Shown: one piece after another, positions 1-7,908 of the stretch | How positions within the stretch are numbered: position 1 is the stretch's first letter | How the letters are laid out: each line of letters starts with the position of its first letter | DNA from: Chitinispirillaceae bacterium | GTDB taxonomy: Bacteria; Fibrobacterota; Chitinivibrionia; Chitinivibrionales; Chitinispirillaceae | NCBI GenBank assembly: GCA_016932075.1 | Contig: JAFGDP010000150.1 | Span: 1 to 27,725 of the forward strand | Reading direction: 5' to 3' | DNA: 27,725 bases | Position numbers and translations under genes: made by a program | The notes under the pieces: model-generated | The model's database searches: none | Told to the model about the DNA's origin: nothing | What the model saw: the letters and a program-made list of their open reading frames with translations, nothing else

Positions 1-3
1 CAC

Positions 4-1356
4 ATGGTCAATGATATTGCCGCGGTTTTGACGCTCGGCTGGCAGGGAGTGCTTGAGAAAAAACGGCTGGGCGGCCTCACGAGAAACGCGGTGCAGAAAA
101 TCAGCCGTTTGCTGCATGGACCGACCGGCGCCAAAAAGGAGGACGCGCTCGCGCAGCTCCTTGTTCATTGCTGCATGCAATCAGGCCTGCTTGAGGAACA
201 GGCGGAGCAGTATGACTGTGTTCCGGCCGGCTGCGCGCAGTGGTTGGAACGGCCAATAGAAGATCGCTCGCAGGAGCTGCGCGAATGCGTGATTGCGTAT
301 ACCGGGTCATGGCGCATGCCGCTGGTTAACGCGATCCTTGACGCGGCCGGACAGGGACAGTGGTTTTCAAGTCGCCTGTTTCCGGAGCGTGAGCGGGAAA
401 GCGTCGCTGCAATGTGTTGTCAGCTTGCCTGGGCCGGGGTAACGGCAATTGCGGACAGCAACGGAGAAACGCTGTTCCGTGCTCCGTCGTCCAACGGGCA
501 GCCCGGTCACGAGAACGGCAATACAATCGGCAGGCCGTTGACCGTGCTGCCGGATTTTTCAGCGATCATCCGGCCGGACACGCCGTCAATAGATTTGTTC
601 CGGTTCGGTCAGACCGGCGTGCTCCATTCGCTCGATCGCGTGTATAAGGGGTCGATTGACCGGGCAATCCTGTCCGATTCCCTTGCACGCGGTGTTGACG
701 GCAATGAGATCCTGCATTGGCTTGACGGCTGGGAGGCGCCGTCGAACGTCGCCATCACGGTGCAGGAGTGGATCCGGGAGTTCAACCGGCTCTGCGTGAC
801 GAGCGACACCATGCTTCTGGTGTGCGATGAAAAGGTGGAGTATCAATTGAACGCGTTTGAGCCGCTTTGCGGCCTTGTGGAAAAGGTTCCGGCAAAAGCC
901 GCGTACCGTATACGCCCGGGCGGCGAAGGGCAGGTGCGGGCCCTGCTGGGGGGCATGGGATTTGACGATCGCATGCCGCGGCATGACGCGCACCGGCTGG
1001 GGACGCAGGCGGAGAAGGCCATGGCCCTGCCGGGTGACATGTGGGAACCGATACTGACAGAACAGGCGCAGGTGCCAAGGAATTCCCTCGTGCTCCGCGG
1101 GAAAAAATACGGGGCGGGGCTCAAGAGCGTCGATCTCAACGAGACCATACACATTATTGACTATGCGATCCTGACCGGCCAGGAGCTGGTGTTCGAATAC
1201 GCCGGAAGCCCCCATGTAAAGAAAGGCCGGTATACCGTGCAGCCGCGCTCCTGCACGAGGGGCGCCAATCCGGTGCTCGACGTGGCCGAGCGCAACGGCC
1301 GTTCGCGCCAGTTTCTGGTGCGGAGAATCAGCGCCATAGGAGTGGGTCATTCATGA
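4..1356 (+). CDS. XPB/Ssl2-type helicase N-terminal domain-like protein, possibly 5'-partial
   Basis: Residues about 175-300 resemble the domain found at the N-terminus of XPB/Ssl2 helicases and in stand-alone bacterial 'helicase-associated' proteins. The signs are a VLPDF strand start, a helical LFRFGQTG segment, a GVDGNEILHWL helix and an NVAITVQEWIREF segment. No Walker A or DEAD/DEAH motif is visible, so this polypeptide is not itself a helicase. The reading frame is open from base 1, so the ATG at 4 may be internal and the true start may lie upstream. Its TGA overlaps the dnaE ATG by four bases, with an AGGAG about 10 bases before that ATG, so the two are probably co-translated. A replication or repair role is inferred only from this coupling. 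Confidence 0.6.
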   Translation: MVNDIAAVLTLGWQGVLEKKRLGGLTRNAVQKISRLLHGPTGAKKEDALAQLLVHCCMQSGLLEEQAEQYDCVPAGCAQWLERPIEDRSQELRECVIAYTGSWRMPLVNAILDAAGQGQWFSSRLFPERERESVAAMCCQLAWAGVTAIADSNGETLFRAPSSNGQPGHENGNTIGRPLTVLPDFSAIIRPDTPSIDLFRFGQTGVLHSLDRVYKGSIDRAILSDSLARGVDGNEILHWLDGWEAPSNVAITVQEWIREFNRLCVTSDTMLLVCDEKVEYQLNAFEPLCGLVEKVPAKAAYRIRPGGEGQVRALLGGMGFDDRMPRHDAHRLGTQAEKAMALPGDMWEPILTEQAQVPRNSLVLRGKKYGAGLKSVDLNETIHIIDYAILTGQELVFEYAGSPHVKKGRYTVQPRSCTRGANPVLDVAERNGRSRQFLVRRISAIGVGHS

Positions 1357-4300
1357 AGCAGCATCCGCCGTTCGTGCACCTGCATACCCATACCGAGTAC
1401 AGTTTTCTCGATGGCGCGATCCGCATCGACGACCTGGTGGCGCGCGCGAAACAGTTCGGCATGCCCGCGCTCGCCATCACGGACCACGGCGGACTGTTCG
1501 GAGCGGTTGAGTTTTACGAGAAGTGTATTGACAGCGGCATCAAACCGATCCTGGGTTTCGAGGCGTACGTTGCGCCCACCTCGCGGTTTGACCGCCAGTC
1601 ATCACGGGACGAGCGTTCCTACCATCACCTGCTCCTGCTCGCCCGCGACAACGAGGGGTGGAAGAACCTCATGCGGCTCAGCACGATCGGCTATACCGAG
1701 GGGTTTTATTACCGGCCCCGTATTGATGTTGAAGCGCTCAGGGAGCATTCGGCGGGCATCATTGCCACGTCGGCCTGCGTTGCCGGGGCCATTCCGCGCG
1801 CCCTGCTTGACGGCAACCGGGACCTCGCCAAAAAAATCGCGCTGGAATATCTCTCCATTTTCGGGGAACGGAACTTCTATTTCGAACTGCACAGCCACGG
1901 GATCGACGAGGAAATTGTCGCGTTTGACGAAATGATCACGCTCGGCCGTGAGCTGGGCATCCCGTTTATCGTTGCCAACGACGCGCATTATCTGAATCAT
2001 GAAGATGCGGTATCGCACGAGGTGCTGCTCTGCATTCAGACGCAGACCACGATGAGCGATCCTGACCGGTACCGTTTTTCGTCGGACCAGATCTATTTCA
2101 AGAGCCAGGAGGAGATGGCCGCGCTCTTCCCGGATCTGCCCGAGGCGATGAGCAACACCGTTAATATTGCCGAGCGGTGCAACGTGTCGATCAAGATGGC
2201 GCCCCAGCTTCCCGTGCCTCCGCTGCCGGCCGAGTATACAAGTCCGGATGAGTACCTGTCTGTACTGGCGCGCAAGGGGCTGCGCGAGAAATATGCGCAC
2301 GTGACGCCGGGGCTCGAGGAACGGCTTGAGTTCGAGCTCAACGTCATCTGCAGCATGGGATTTGCGGGATATTTTCTGATTGTCCGCGATTTCGTGGAAG
2401 AGGCGCTTCGCAAGCACATCATGGTGGGCGCACGCGGTTCGGTCGCGGGGAGCCTGGTTGCCTATGTGACCGGTATTACGAGCGTTGATCCGATACGGTT
2501 CGATCTCATTTTTGAACGGTTTTTGAATCCTGAGCGGGTCTCCCTGCCTGACGCCGACATCGATTTCGCGGACAAGGACCGTTACAAGGTGATCGACTAC
2601 GTGATCTCGCGCTACGGCAGAGAGGCGGTATGCCAGATCATCAACTATATCCGGATGAAGGCGAAAATGGTGGTCAAGGACGTGGCCCGCGCCATGGGGA
2701 TCCCGGTCGCGGAGGCGAACCGGCTTTCCGCCCTGGTGACGGAAAAAAGCCTCCGGGAATCCATGGCCGCGTCAGGCGATCTCAAGGCGGCGATCGCGTC
2801 GAATTCCCAGTACCAGGAGCTGTTCAAGCATGCGGTCGTGCTCGAGGGGCTGGCGCGCCAGGCCGGCATGCACGCGGGAGGCGTCATTATTGCGCCGGGC
2901 GATGTGGTGAACTGGTCGCCGCTCTTCAAGCAGTCGGGCACCGATATTCTCATGACGCAGTTCGACATGAACTACGTTGAGAAAGTCGGTCTCATCAAGA
3001 TGGATTTTCTCGGGCTCCGCACGCTTACCGTGCTGCAGGAGACCGTGCGGCTCATTCATGAAGACGGACGGAACGTTATTGATATTTGGAAGATACCCGA
3101 AGACGATCCGAAGACCTACGAACTGTTCGGCAAGGGCGAGACCATCGGCGTGTTCCAGTTCGATTCGCAGGGCATGCAGGACTACCTGCGCAAGCTCAAA
3201 CCCACCAGTATCGACGACCTGATCGCCATGGCCGCGCTCTACCGTCCCGGTCCCATGGACAATATCGATACCTATATTCACCGCAAGCACGGCAAGGAGA
3301 ACGTGACCTATCCGCATCCCCAGCTCGGTGAAATCCTCGATGTCACGTACGGGGTCATCATCTACCAGGAGCAGGTCATGCGCATAGCGCAGCGCATGGG
3401 CGGTTTCACGCTGGGAGAGGCCGATGTCCTGCGCAAGGCCATGGGCAAGAAAAAGGCCGATGTCATGGAGGAGATGCGAAAACAGTTTGTCGACGGCGCA
3501 GCGGCACGCCATATCGAGAAAAAGATCGCCAGCGAGGTGTTCGACCTCATGGCGAAGTTCGCGGCCTACGGATTTAACAAGGCGCATGCGACCATGTACG
3601 CGCACGTCGCCTATCAATGCGGGTACCTGAAGGCCCATTACCCGCTCGAATACCTGACCGCCAACCTGACCTCCTATATCGGCAACCAGGATGAATTTAT
3701 AAAAGTAAAGAACGAAACCGAGCGCATGGGAATTACGATTTTGCCGCCGGACATCAACGCGAGCGAGGAGAGCTGCAGCATTGAAAACGGCCGGATCCGC
3801 CTGGGCCTTGCCGTCATTAAAAATGTCGGTCAGGCGGCGGAGGCGATCGTTGTCGAACGCCGCGAACACGGCCCGATCGGTTCGCTGTTCGATTTCTGCA
3901 AGCGTGTTGACATGAGAAAGGTCAACAAGAAGTGCCTTGAATCGCTCATTTGCGCGGGCGCGCTTGACTGCCTGCACGCGACGCGGGCGCAGCTTTTTGC
4001 GAGCATCGATACGGCGCTCGAATACGGCTCCACGTTCCAAAAAGACCGGATCTCGGGGCAGGTAAACCTGTTTGACGACCTGTTTCCCTCGCCCGCGGAC
4101 GGCGAAGTCGCCATACTGGCGCCTGAACCGTCCCTGGCCGAAGTCGATCCCTGGCCGTACAACCTCATGCTCCAGAAGGAGAAAGAGTTCCTGAATTTTT
4201 ACGTGAGCGGCCATCCGCTTGACCGTTTTCAGGACGAGATAAAGGGGTTTGCGACCATATCGCTCAAACCGGAAGCGCTCGTGTCGGTACAGGACGGCGC

Positions 4301-4811
4301 CGCGGTCACTGTCGGCGGCCTGATCATAGCGGTAAAACCGCATGTGCAGCGTGACGGAAAACCCATGGCATTCCTGGAACTTGAGGATTTTGACGGTTCA
4401 ATGGAGCTGTTGGCGTTCGGTGACGCGTATGAGAAGTACCGCAGCCTGCTTATGGAAGACGCCATGGTGCTGGTGCATGGCATCATTTCCAAACGCGAGG
4501 GAGAGGAGAAACCCAAGCTCCGCGTCGATAACTGCATAGCGCTATCGGATTCGCGGGAAAAGCTTGCCAGAAGTGTCCATGTCAGGCTCAATACCGCAGG
4601 TCTTGAAAAGGAGTTCCTCGCGCAGATCCACGCGCAGTGTTCTGCGAAGAGCGGCCCGTGCGCTCTGGTCCTGCATCTGGTGACCCAGGAGGGAAACGAA
4701 TACCGGATACGGGCCCGCGACCTTACGGTGTCGGCCTCACCGGAGGCGGTTGCCTCCATGAGAGCGCTTTGTGGAAAGGAAAACGTATGGATAGGAAAAA
4801 CAGCGGCTTGA
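1353..4811 (+). CDS. dnaE: DNA polymerase III subunit alpha (DnaE1 type)
   Basis: This is the replicative polymerase of the chromosomal replisome; 1152 aa is normal for DnaE. The order is an N-terminal PHP domain (His cluster at residues 9-13, D20, an ITDHGG loop, an ANDAHYL motif), the palm/fingers of family C, a C-terminal helical region, and an OB fold near residues 990-1090. Catalytic aspartates are D400 and D402 in PDADIDF and D551 in KMDFLGLRT. The GARGSVAGS and FNKAHATMYA motifs are also present. The PHP metal ligands look complete, unlike the degenerate set in E. coli, so an in-built metal-dependent 3' exonuclease is plausible. It overlaps the upstream gene by 4 bp and the downstream acyltransferase by 25 bp, which indicates one operon. 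Confidence 0.97.
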   Translation: MKQHPPFVHLHTHTEYSFLDGAIRIDDLVARAKQFGMPALAITDHGGLFGAVEFYEKCIDSGIKPILGFEAYVAPTSRFDRQSSRDERSYHHLLLLARDNEGWKNLMRLSTIGYTEGFYYRPRIDVEALREHSAGIIATSACVAGAIPRALLDGNRDLAKKIALEYLSIFGERNFYFELHSHGIDEEIVAFDEMITLGRELGIPFIVANDAHYLNHEDAVSHEVLLCIQTQTTMSDPDRYRFSSDQIYFKSQEEMAALFPDLPEAMSNTVNIAERCNVSIKMAPQLPVPPLPAEYTSPDEYLSVLARKGLREKYAHVTPGLEERLEFELNVICSMGFAGYFLIVRDFVEEALRKHIMVGARGSVAGSLVAYVTGITSVDPIRFDLIFERFLNPERVSLPDADIDFADKDRYKVIDYVISRYGREAVCQIINYIRMKAKMVVKDVARAMGIPVAEANRLSALVTEKSLRESMAASGDLKAAIASNSQYQELFKHAVVLEGLARQAGMHAGGVIIAPGDVVNWSPLFKQSGTDILMTQFDMNYVEKVGLIKMDFLGLRTLTVLQETVRLIHEDGRNVIDIWKIPEDDPKTYELFGKGETIGVFQFDSQGMQDYLRKLKPTSIDDLIAMAALYRPGPMDNIDTYIHRKHGKENVTYPHPQLGEILDVTYGVIIYQEQVMRIAQRMGGFTLGEADVLRKAMGKKKADVMEEMRKQFVDGAAARHIEKKIASEVFDLMAKFAAYGFNKAHATMYAHVAYQCGYLKAHYPLEYLTANLTSYIGNQDEFIKVKNETERMGITILPPDINASEESCSIENGRIRLGLAVIKNVGQAAEAIVVERREHGPIGSLFDFCKRVDMRKVNKKCLESLICAGALDCLHATRAQLFASIDTALEYGSTFQKDRISGQVNLFDDLFPSPADGEVAILAPEPSLAEVDPWPYNLMLQKEKEFLNFYVSGHPLDRFQDEIKGFATISLKPEALVSVQDGAAVTVGGLIIAVKPHVQRDGKPMAFLELEDFDGSMELLAFGDAYEKYRSLLMEDAMVLVHGIISKREGEEKPKLRVDNCIALSDSREKLARSVHVRLNTAGLEKEFLAQIHAQCSAKSGPCALVLHLVTQEGNEYRIRARDLTVSASPEAVASMRALCGKENVWIGKTAA

Positions 4812-5536
4812 TCCGGCGCATACCGCATTCGTTGTTCCTTTTGCTGTGGCTGGTATTTTCCGTGATCCTCTACGGATCGATCTGCTCGGTGGCCGGCCTG
4901 TTTTCGCGTCGCATCGCGCAATTCATCGGCAGGCTCTGGAGCAGGCATCTCTTGTTTTTCGCCGGGATCAGGGTCGGCGTGCAGGGGGTTGAAAAACTGG
5001 CCGGCGGCGAATGCTATGTGTTTTTCGCAAACCATCAGAGCGCACTTGATATTCCGATTCTGTATGCCGGCATTGCGCATCCGCTCGTGTTTATTGCCAA
5101 GCGGGAGCTCTTCTGGATTCCGATAATGGGATTTGGCATGCACGGTATGGGCCACATTCCGCTGGACCGGTCGAATCCGCGCAAGGCCCGCGCCGCGCTT
5201 TCGCATGCCGTGAAGCGGCTCAGAAAGAACCGGCTCTCCTTTGTGATGTTTCCGGAGGGGACTCGAAGCTATGACGGTACGCTTGGAAACTTCAAGCAGG
5301 GGAGTTTCACGCTGGCGCTGGAGGCCTGCGTACGGATAGTGCCGGTTGCTATAAAAAAAGCCAACGAACGCCTGCAGAAAAAAAGCCTTGTGGTTCGTCC
5401 AGGTCCGGTGGAGCTTGTCGTGTGCGATCCGGTCGATCCGCAGGGAATGGAAAAGGGTGACCTCATGCAGACGGTACGGTCCGCAATCGAGCGGGTGATG
5501 GCCCCTTCAGGTCAGAATGCGCAGATAATCCAATAA
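4787..5536 (+). CDS. plsC: 1-acyl-sn-glycerol-3-phosphate acyltransferase
   Basis: This enzyme transfers an acyl chain to lysophosphatidic acid to make phosphatidic acid at the inner membrane. The 249-aa protein has an N-terminal hydrophobic helix (about residues 13-35), the catalytic NHQSALD motif (H83, D88) and the substrate-binding FPEGTR motif (residues 155-160), all standard for the PlsC/LPLAT family. An in-frame ATG at 4637 would add 50 residues of low-complexity sequence overlapping dnaE. The ATG at 4787 is chosen because GGAAAGGA ends 6 bases before it and the protein then begins with the expected membrane helix. It overlaps the dnaE end by 25 bp and is the last gene of the operon. 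A hairpin follows 16 bases after the stop. Confidence 0.9.
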   Translation: MDRKNSGLIRRIPHSLFLLLWLVFSVILYGSICSVAGLFSRRIAQFIGRLWSRHLLFFAGIRVGVQGVEKLAGGECYVFFANHQSALDIPILYAGIAHPLVFIAKRELFWIPIMGFGMHGMGHIPLDRSNPRKARAALSHAVKRLRKNRLSFVMFPEGTRSYDGTLGNFKQGSFTLALEACVRIVPVAIKKANERLQKKSLVVRPGPVELVVCDPVDPQGMEKGDLMQTVRSAIERVMAPSGQNAQIIQ

Positions 5537-5540
5537 TACA

Positions 5541-5568
5541 ATAAAAAAGAAAGGGTTCTTTCGAACCC
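5541..5568 (-). terminator. Rho-independent terminator, probably bidirectional
   Basis: A perfect 6-bp stem (5553-5558 with 5563-5568) closes a four-base loop. Read on the minus strand the loop is GAAA and the stem is followed by CTTTCTTTTTTATTG, a strong terminator. Read on the plus strand it lies just past the plsC stop and is followed by a C/T-rich tract, so it may also end the dnaE-plsC transcript. Confidence 0.7.
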
Positions 5569-5638
5569 CTTCTTCTTCAGGCTTTCGCCTGATACCCCAT
5601 CATCATCACACACATCTGCCATCTTTCGTGGCGTTGTT
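5541..5638 (-). ncRNA. Candidate small transcript (sRNA or micro-ORF) behind a sigma-54-like promoter
   Basis: On the minus strand, a site with correct -24/-12 spacing at 5648-5663 predicts a start near 5638. The predicted RNA is about 98 nt. It contains a stem-loop at 5577-5592 (TCAGGC, GAAA, GCCTGA) and ends in the GAAA-loop terminator at 5541-5568. It could also encode a 12-residue peptide, MCVMMMGYQAKA, whose last codons and stop form the first hairpin (ATG at 5603). No clear ribosome-binding site precedes that ATG. An alternative is that these are only tandem terminators for the cyclase gene, which ends at 5804. I know of no named RNA family matching it. Confidence 0.35.
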
Positions 5639-5647
5639 GATATTATC

Positions 5648-5663
5648 TGCAACCATTATGCCA
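5648..5663 (-). promoter_or_regulatory. Sigma-54-like promoter
   Basis: The minus strand reads TGGCATAATGGTTGCA. The family consensus is TGGCAC-N5-TTGCW. The essential GG and GC doublets are present, separated by exactly 10 bases. It points away from the cyclase gene into the twin-hairpin region and predicts initiation near 5638. Confidence 0.5.
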
Positions 5664-5803
5664 GAGAGAAGTTTTTTTTGATTTCATTGAAAAAATGTTA
5701 AGAATTAATAAGATACAGATACAGTTTTAATTTAGAACATTGAAAAAGCGGCTTTTCTAGTTACGATAAATTTACAAAAAACGGCATTATTTACCGAATG
5801 AGG

Positions 5804-7249
5804 TTATTTTGATAGATTATTGCGCTCTTTTACAATAACGGTTGCTTTCACACTGGTCACTGTTTTGTCTTCAAGTCGAACCTGGTTTGGGACGATCAGC
5901 TTGAGTTTGAGGATCGTAGTTCCCTTGATGGTTTTTAAAAGAAGCGGCTCGGTTTTTATTTCCGGTACATCGCTGTCCTTAGAAGGCGGTACAAAGATTT
6001 TTACGGTTTTCGGCTGCAGGGTTATCTGCTTTACGGTGAGATTTTTCGACACCGTTCCACTGGTAACCAGCTTCACCGGAACCTCTGTTGATTTCAGTTC
6101 ATACGCACGTAAAGAGATGGTCTGCGGAATAACCTGGGTCAGTTTGAGACCAGAAGGAATATTGATATTTTCCGGCTTGATGATCACTGTTCCAGTGTTT
6201 TTTTCTGGTTCACTCATGTTGAGCGAGACCACCAGTTTTTCCGGATTGAACGTAAATGCACGCTCCATGCCTGAGAGCGATACCTGCACCTGGGCCGGGG
6301 TGGGTGCTTCGATGACCCAGTTTGGGGGGATATTGCGATACTCGATCGGAACCGTGAAGGTGCGGTTCATGATTTCGGTTCGAAATGAAAAGGTGAGCCA
6401 TACCAGGAGCGCCAGACCGAGTGAGGCGCATTTGAGCACCATGTTGCGGGTGAGACGAAACCGGTGCTTTCCGTTTGAGGTGGCCGGGAATATCCTGGCG
6501 TAAAAGTTCTCTATGCGTGGCTTGAGTCGCTGCGGGTCAATCTGTTCCATGCGGCCGTTTTCAGCAACGCTGATGGAACCTCTTTCTTCGGACACGATGA
6601 GAACCAGCGCATCGGTTTGCTCTGATAGGCCCAAACCTGCGGTGTGACGGGTCCCCCGGTCGCCGATTTCCTTTATATTGCGCGAGAGCGGCAGGCGTAC
6701 CGCGAATTTTTCGATGCGGTCGGCCTCGATGATCGCTGCGCCGTCATGGCCCGGTGTTTCGGGATGAAAGATGCTGTACAGGAGTGGAAGGCTGATCCGC
6801 CCTGAAAGCGAAATCCCTCCGCTGAGAAACCGTTCGAGCGGATTCCGCCCTTTGATCACGACCAGAGCGCCGATCCGGTCGTGAGCGAGGTTCACGATGG
6901 TCTGTACCAGAATGTCAATGGCGTTGTTCGATGCGACCACCTTGTGTTTCGTGCGCAGGCCGCGCCAGAACAGAAGCCGCTCGATGACACGGCGCACCTC
7001 TTCCTGAAAAACGATCACCAGGATCACGAGCCCTGCGGTGAATCCCGCCTTATAGATAAGCAGCGTGACATACATGTTCGTGAAACGGGCGACACCGTAG
7101 AGGAGTGCCAGCAGCACCATCCCCAGCATGAGCGTGCGGGACGCGCGCTGCTGCAGCCAGTTGAGGATGCTGTAAAAAAGGACGGTAATGACCGCGATAT
7201 CAAGAAGGTCGGCGAATCGGACATTCGACACAAAGCTTTGGAACCACAT
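5804..7249 (-). CDS. cdaA: Diadenylate cyclase (CdaA type) fused to YbbR/CdaR-like domains
   Basis: It makes c-di-AMP from two ATP at the cytoplasmic membrane. From the ATG at 7249 (481 aa) there are three N-terminal membrane helices (about 14-32, 40-54, 60-81). A DAC domain follows, with the DGA motif at 169-171 (GHDGAAII) and the RH motif at 201-202 (GTRHTAGLG). Then comes a fourth helix (about 270-288), followed by about 190 residues resembling two YbbR repeats, the fold of the CdaA partner CdaR. In Firmicutes these are normally two adjacent genes; here they are one polypeptide. An upstream ATG at 7306 is open but lies ahead of a predicted transcription start near 7289. The 7249 start has GGGAAAA upstream and begins like other CdaA proteins. 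No glmM is adjacent. Confidence 0.9.
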   Translation of the reverse strand: MWFQSFVSNVRFADLLDIAVITVLFYSILNWLQQRASRTLMLGMVLLALLYGVARFTNMYVTLLIYKAGFTAGLVILVIVFQEEVRRVIERLLFWRGLRTKHKVVASNNAIDILVQTIVNLAHDRIGALVVIKGRNPLERFLSGGISLSGRISLPLLYSIFHPETPGHDGAAIIEADRIEKFAVRLPLSRNIKEIGDRGTRHTAGLGLSEQTDALVLIVSEERGSISVAENGRMEQIDPQRLKPRIENFYARIFPATSNGKHRFRLTRNMVLKCASLGLALLVWLTFSFRTEIMNRTFTVPIEYRNIPPNWVIEAPTPAQVQVSLSGMERAFTFNPEKLVVSLNMSEPEKNTGTVIIKPENINIPSGLKLTQVIPQTISLRAYELKSTEVPVKLVTSGTVSKNLTVKQITLQPKTVKIFVPPSKDSDVPEIKTEPLLLKTIKGTTILKLKLIVPNQVRLEDKTVTSVKATVIVKERNNLSK

Positions 7250-7295
7250 CACTGTTTTCCCGGAAAATGATCGCCGCATACAGGCGTGCTGCGAA

Positions 7296-7325
7296 AAAAT
7301 ACGCATAACTCCGTCACGGCGTCAA
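7296..7325 (-). promoter_or_regulatory. Candidate sigma-70 promoter of the cyclase gene
   Basis: The minus strand has TTGACG (7320-7325), an 18-base spacer and TATTTT (7296-7301). Predicted initiation near 7289 leaves about a 40-base leader before the ATG at 7249 and excludes the upstream ATG at 7306. Confidence 0.4.
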
Positions 7326-7370
7326 GCCATAACGTCAACGCGCGATCGTTCACCGTGGATAGACCGTCGA

Positions 7371-7383
7371 GCCCTGAAAGGGC
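7371..7383 (-). terminator. Weak hairpin downstream of the RRM gene
   Basis: A 5-bp stem (GCCCT / AGGGC) with a three-base loop lies about 70 bases past the RRM stop. It has no U-tract, so termination activity is doubtful. Confidence 0.2.
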
Positions 7384-7454
7384 GCGCCTTCGGTGTCGAA
7401 TCGCAGTGATTTCTTGTATGTCAGTGTCGTCTGGCAGGAGCTGGTGCTATCCTC

Positions 7455-7742
7455 TTACTGCTGCCTGTTGAATTGCTGGCGGGAACCTTGCGAGGGACGC
7501 TGTTCGCGTTCACGCGCTTCGTTGATCATGAGTTTTCGGCCGGCGAATTCCTTGCCGTTGAGCTCGGTCATTGCGGCATCGGCGTTTTCCATTTCGACGA
7601 AACAGAAACCGCGCGATCTGCCGGTTGCCCGGTCGGTAATGATCTTGACCGAAAGTACCTCCCCGAACTGGGCGAAATACTCTTTGACCTGATCCTCGGT
7701 CGAAGAGAAGGGGAGATTGCCGACATACAGCTTCTTAGCCAC
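7455..7742 (-). CDS. Single-RRM RNA-binding protein
   Basis: This is a small glycine-poor RNA-recognition-motif protein of the type found in cyanobacteria and many other bacteria, where related proteins are often cold-inducible RNA chaperones. RNP2 is LYVGNL (residues 5-10) and RNP1 is RGFCFV (44-49). A polar Arg/Gln-rich tail ends QQFNRQQ. Two tandem GTG codons occur at 7745 and 7742. GGAGG lies 6 bases before the second and only 3 before the first, so 7742 is preferred (95 aa). The leader contains a hairpin with an internal CCTCC that could pair with this ribosome-binding site. Cold regulation is an inference from the family, not shown here. Confidence 0.9.
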   Translation of the reverse strand: MAKKLYVGNLPFSSTEDQVKEYFAQFGEVLSVKIITDRATGRSRGFCFVEMENADAAMTELNGKEFAGRKLMINEAREREQRPSQGSRQQFNRQQ

Positions 7743-7774
7743 CACGAACCTCCACGAAAAAGTTAAACATGTTC

Positions 7775-7793
7775 CCGCCCCTTAAGGAGGCGG
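7775..7793 (-). promoter_or_regulatory. Leader hairpin with anti-Shine-Dalgarno sequence upstream of the RRM gene
   Basis: The 19-base element forms CCGCC/GGCGG plus an inner CC/GG pair around a TTAA loop, with one bulged base. On the minus strand it contains CCTCCTTA, identical to the 3' end of typical 16S rRNA. Its CCTCC could pair either within the hairpin or with the GGAGG about 30 bases downstream at the RRM start. Confidence 0.4.
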
Positions 7794-7908
7794 TTGTTGG
7801 TGCTGCACAGTATTCTATGAAACGTTTAAACGCATGGTTGCCATGGACTGTACGGTTTTTACTTCATGTAATAAACATATTCCGCCAAACCGGATGCAAG
7901 AAAATAAT

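Noticed and set aside
586..1350. Minus-strand open frame of 254 codons
   Set aside because: It lies entirely opposite the helicase-associated gene, which has family resemblance and is coupled to dnaE; the frame has no recognisable domain.
1602..2417. Minus-strand open frame of 271 codons
   Set aside because: It is opposite the PHP and early palm regions of dnaE, with no domain and no ribosome-binding site.
2772..4343. Minus-strand open frame of 523 codons
   Set aside because: It is opposite the conserved polymerase core of dnaE. Its Arg/His/Leu-rich composition is that of a GC-rich shadow frame.
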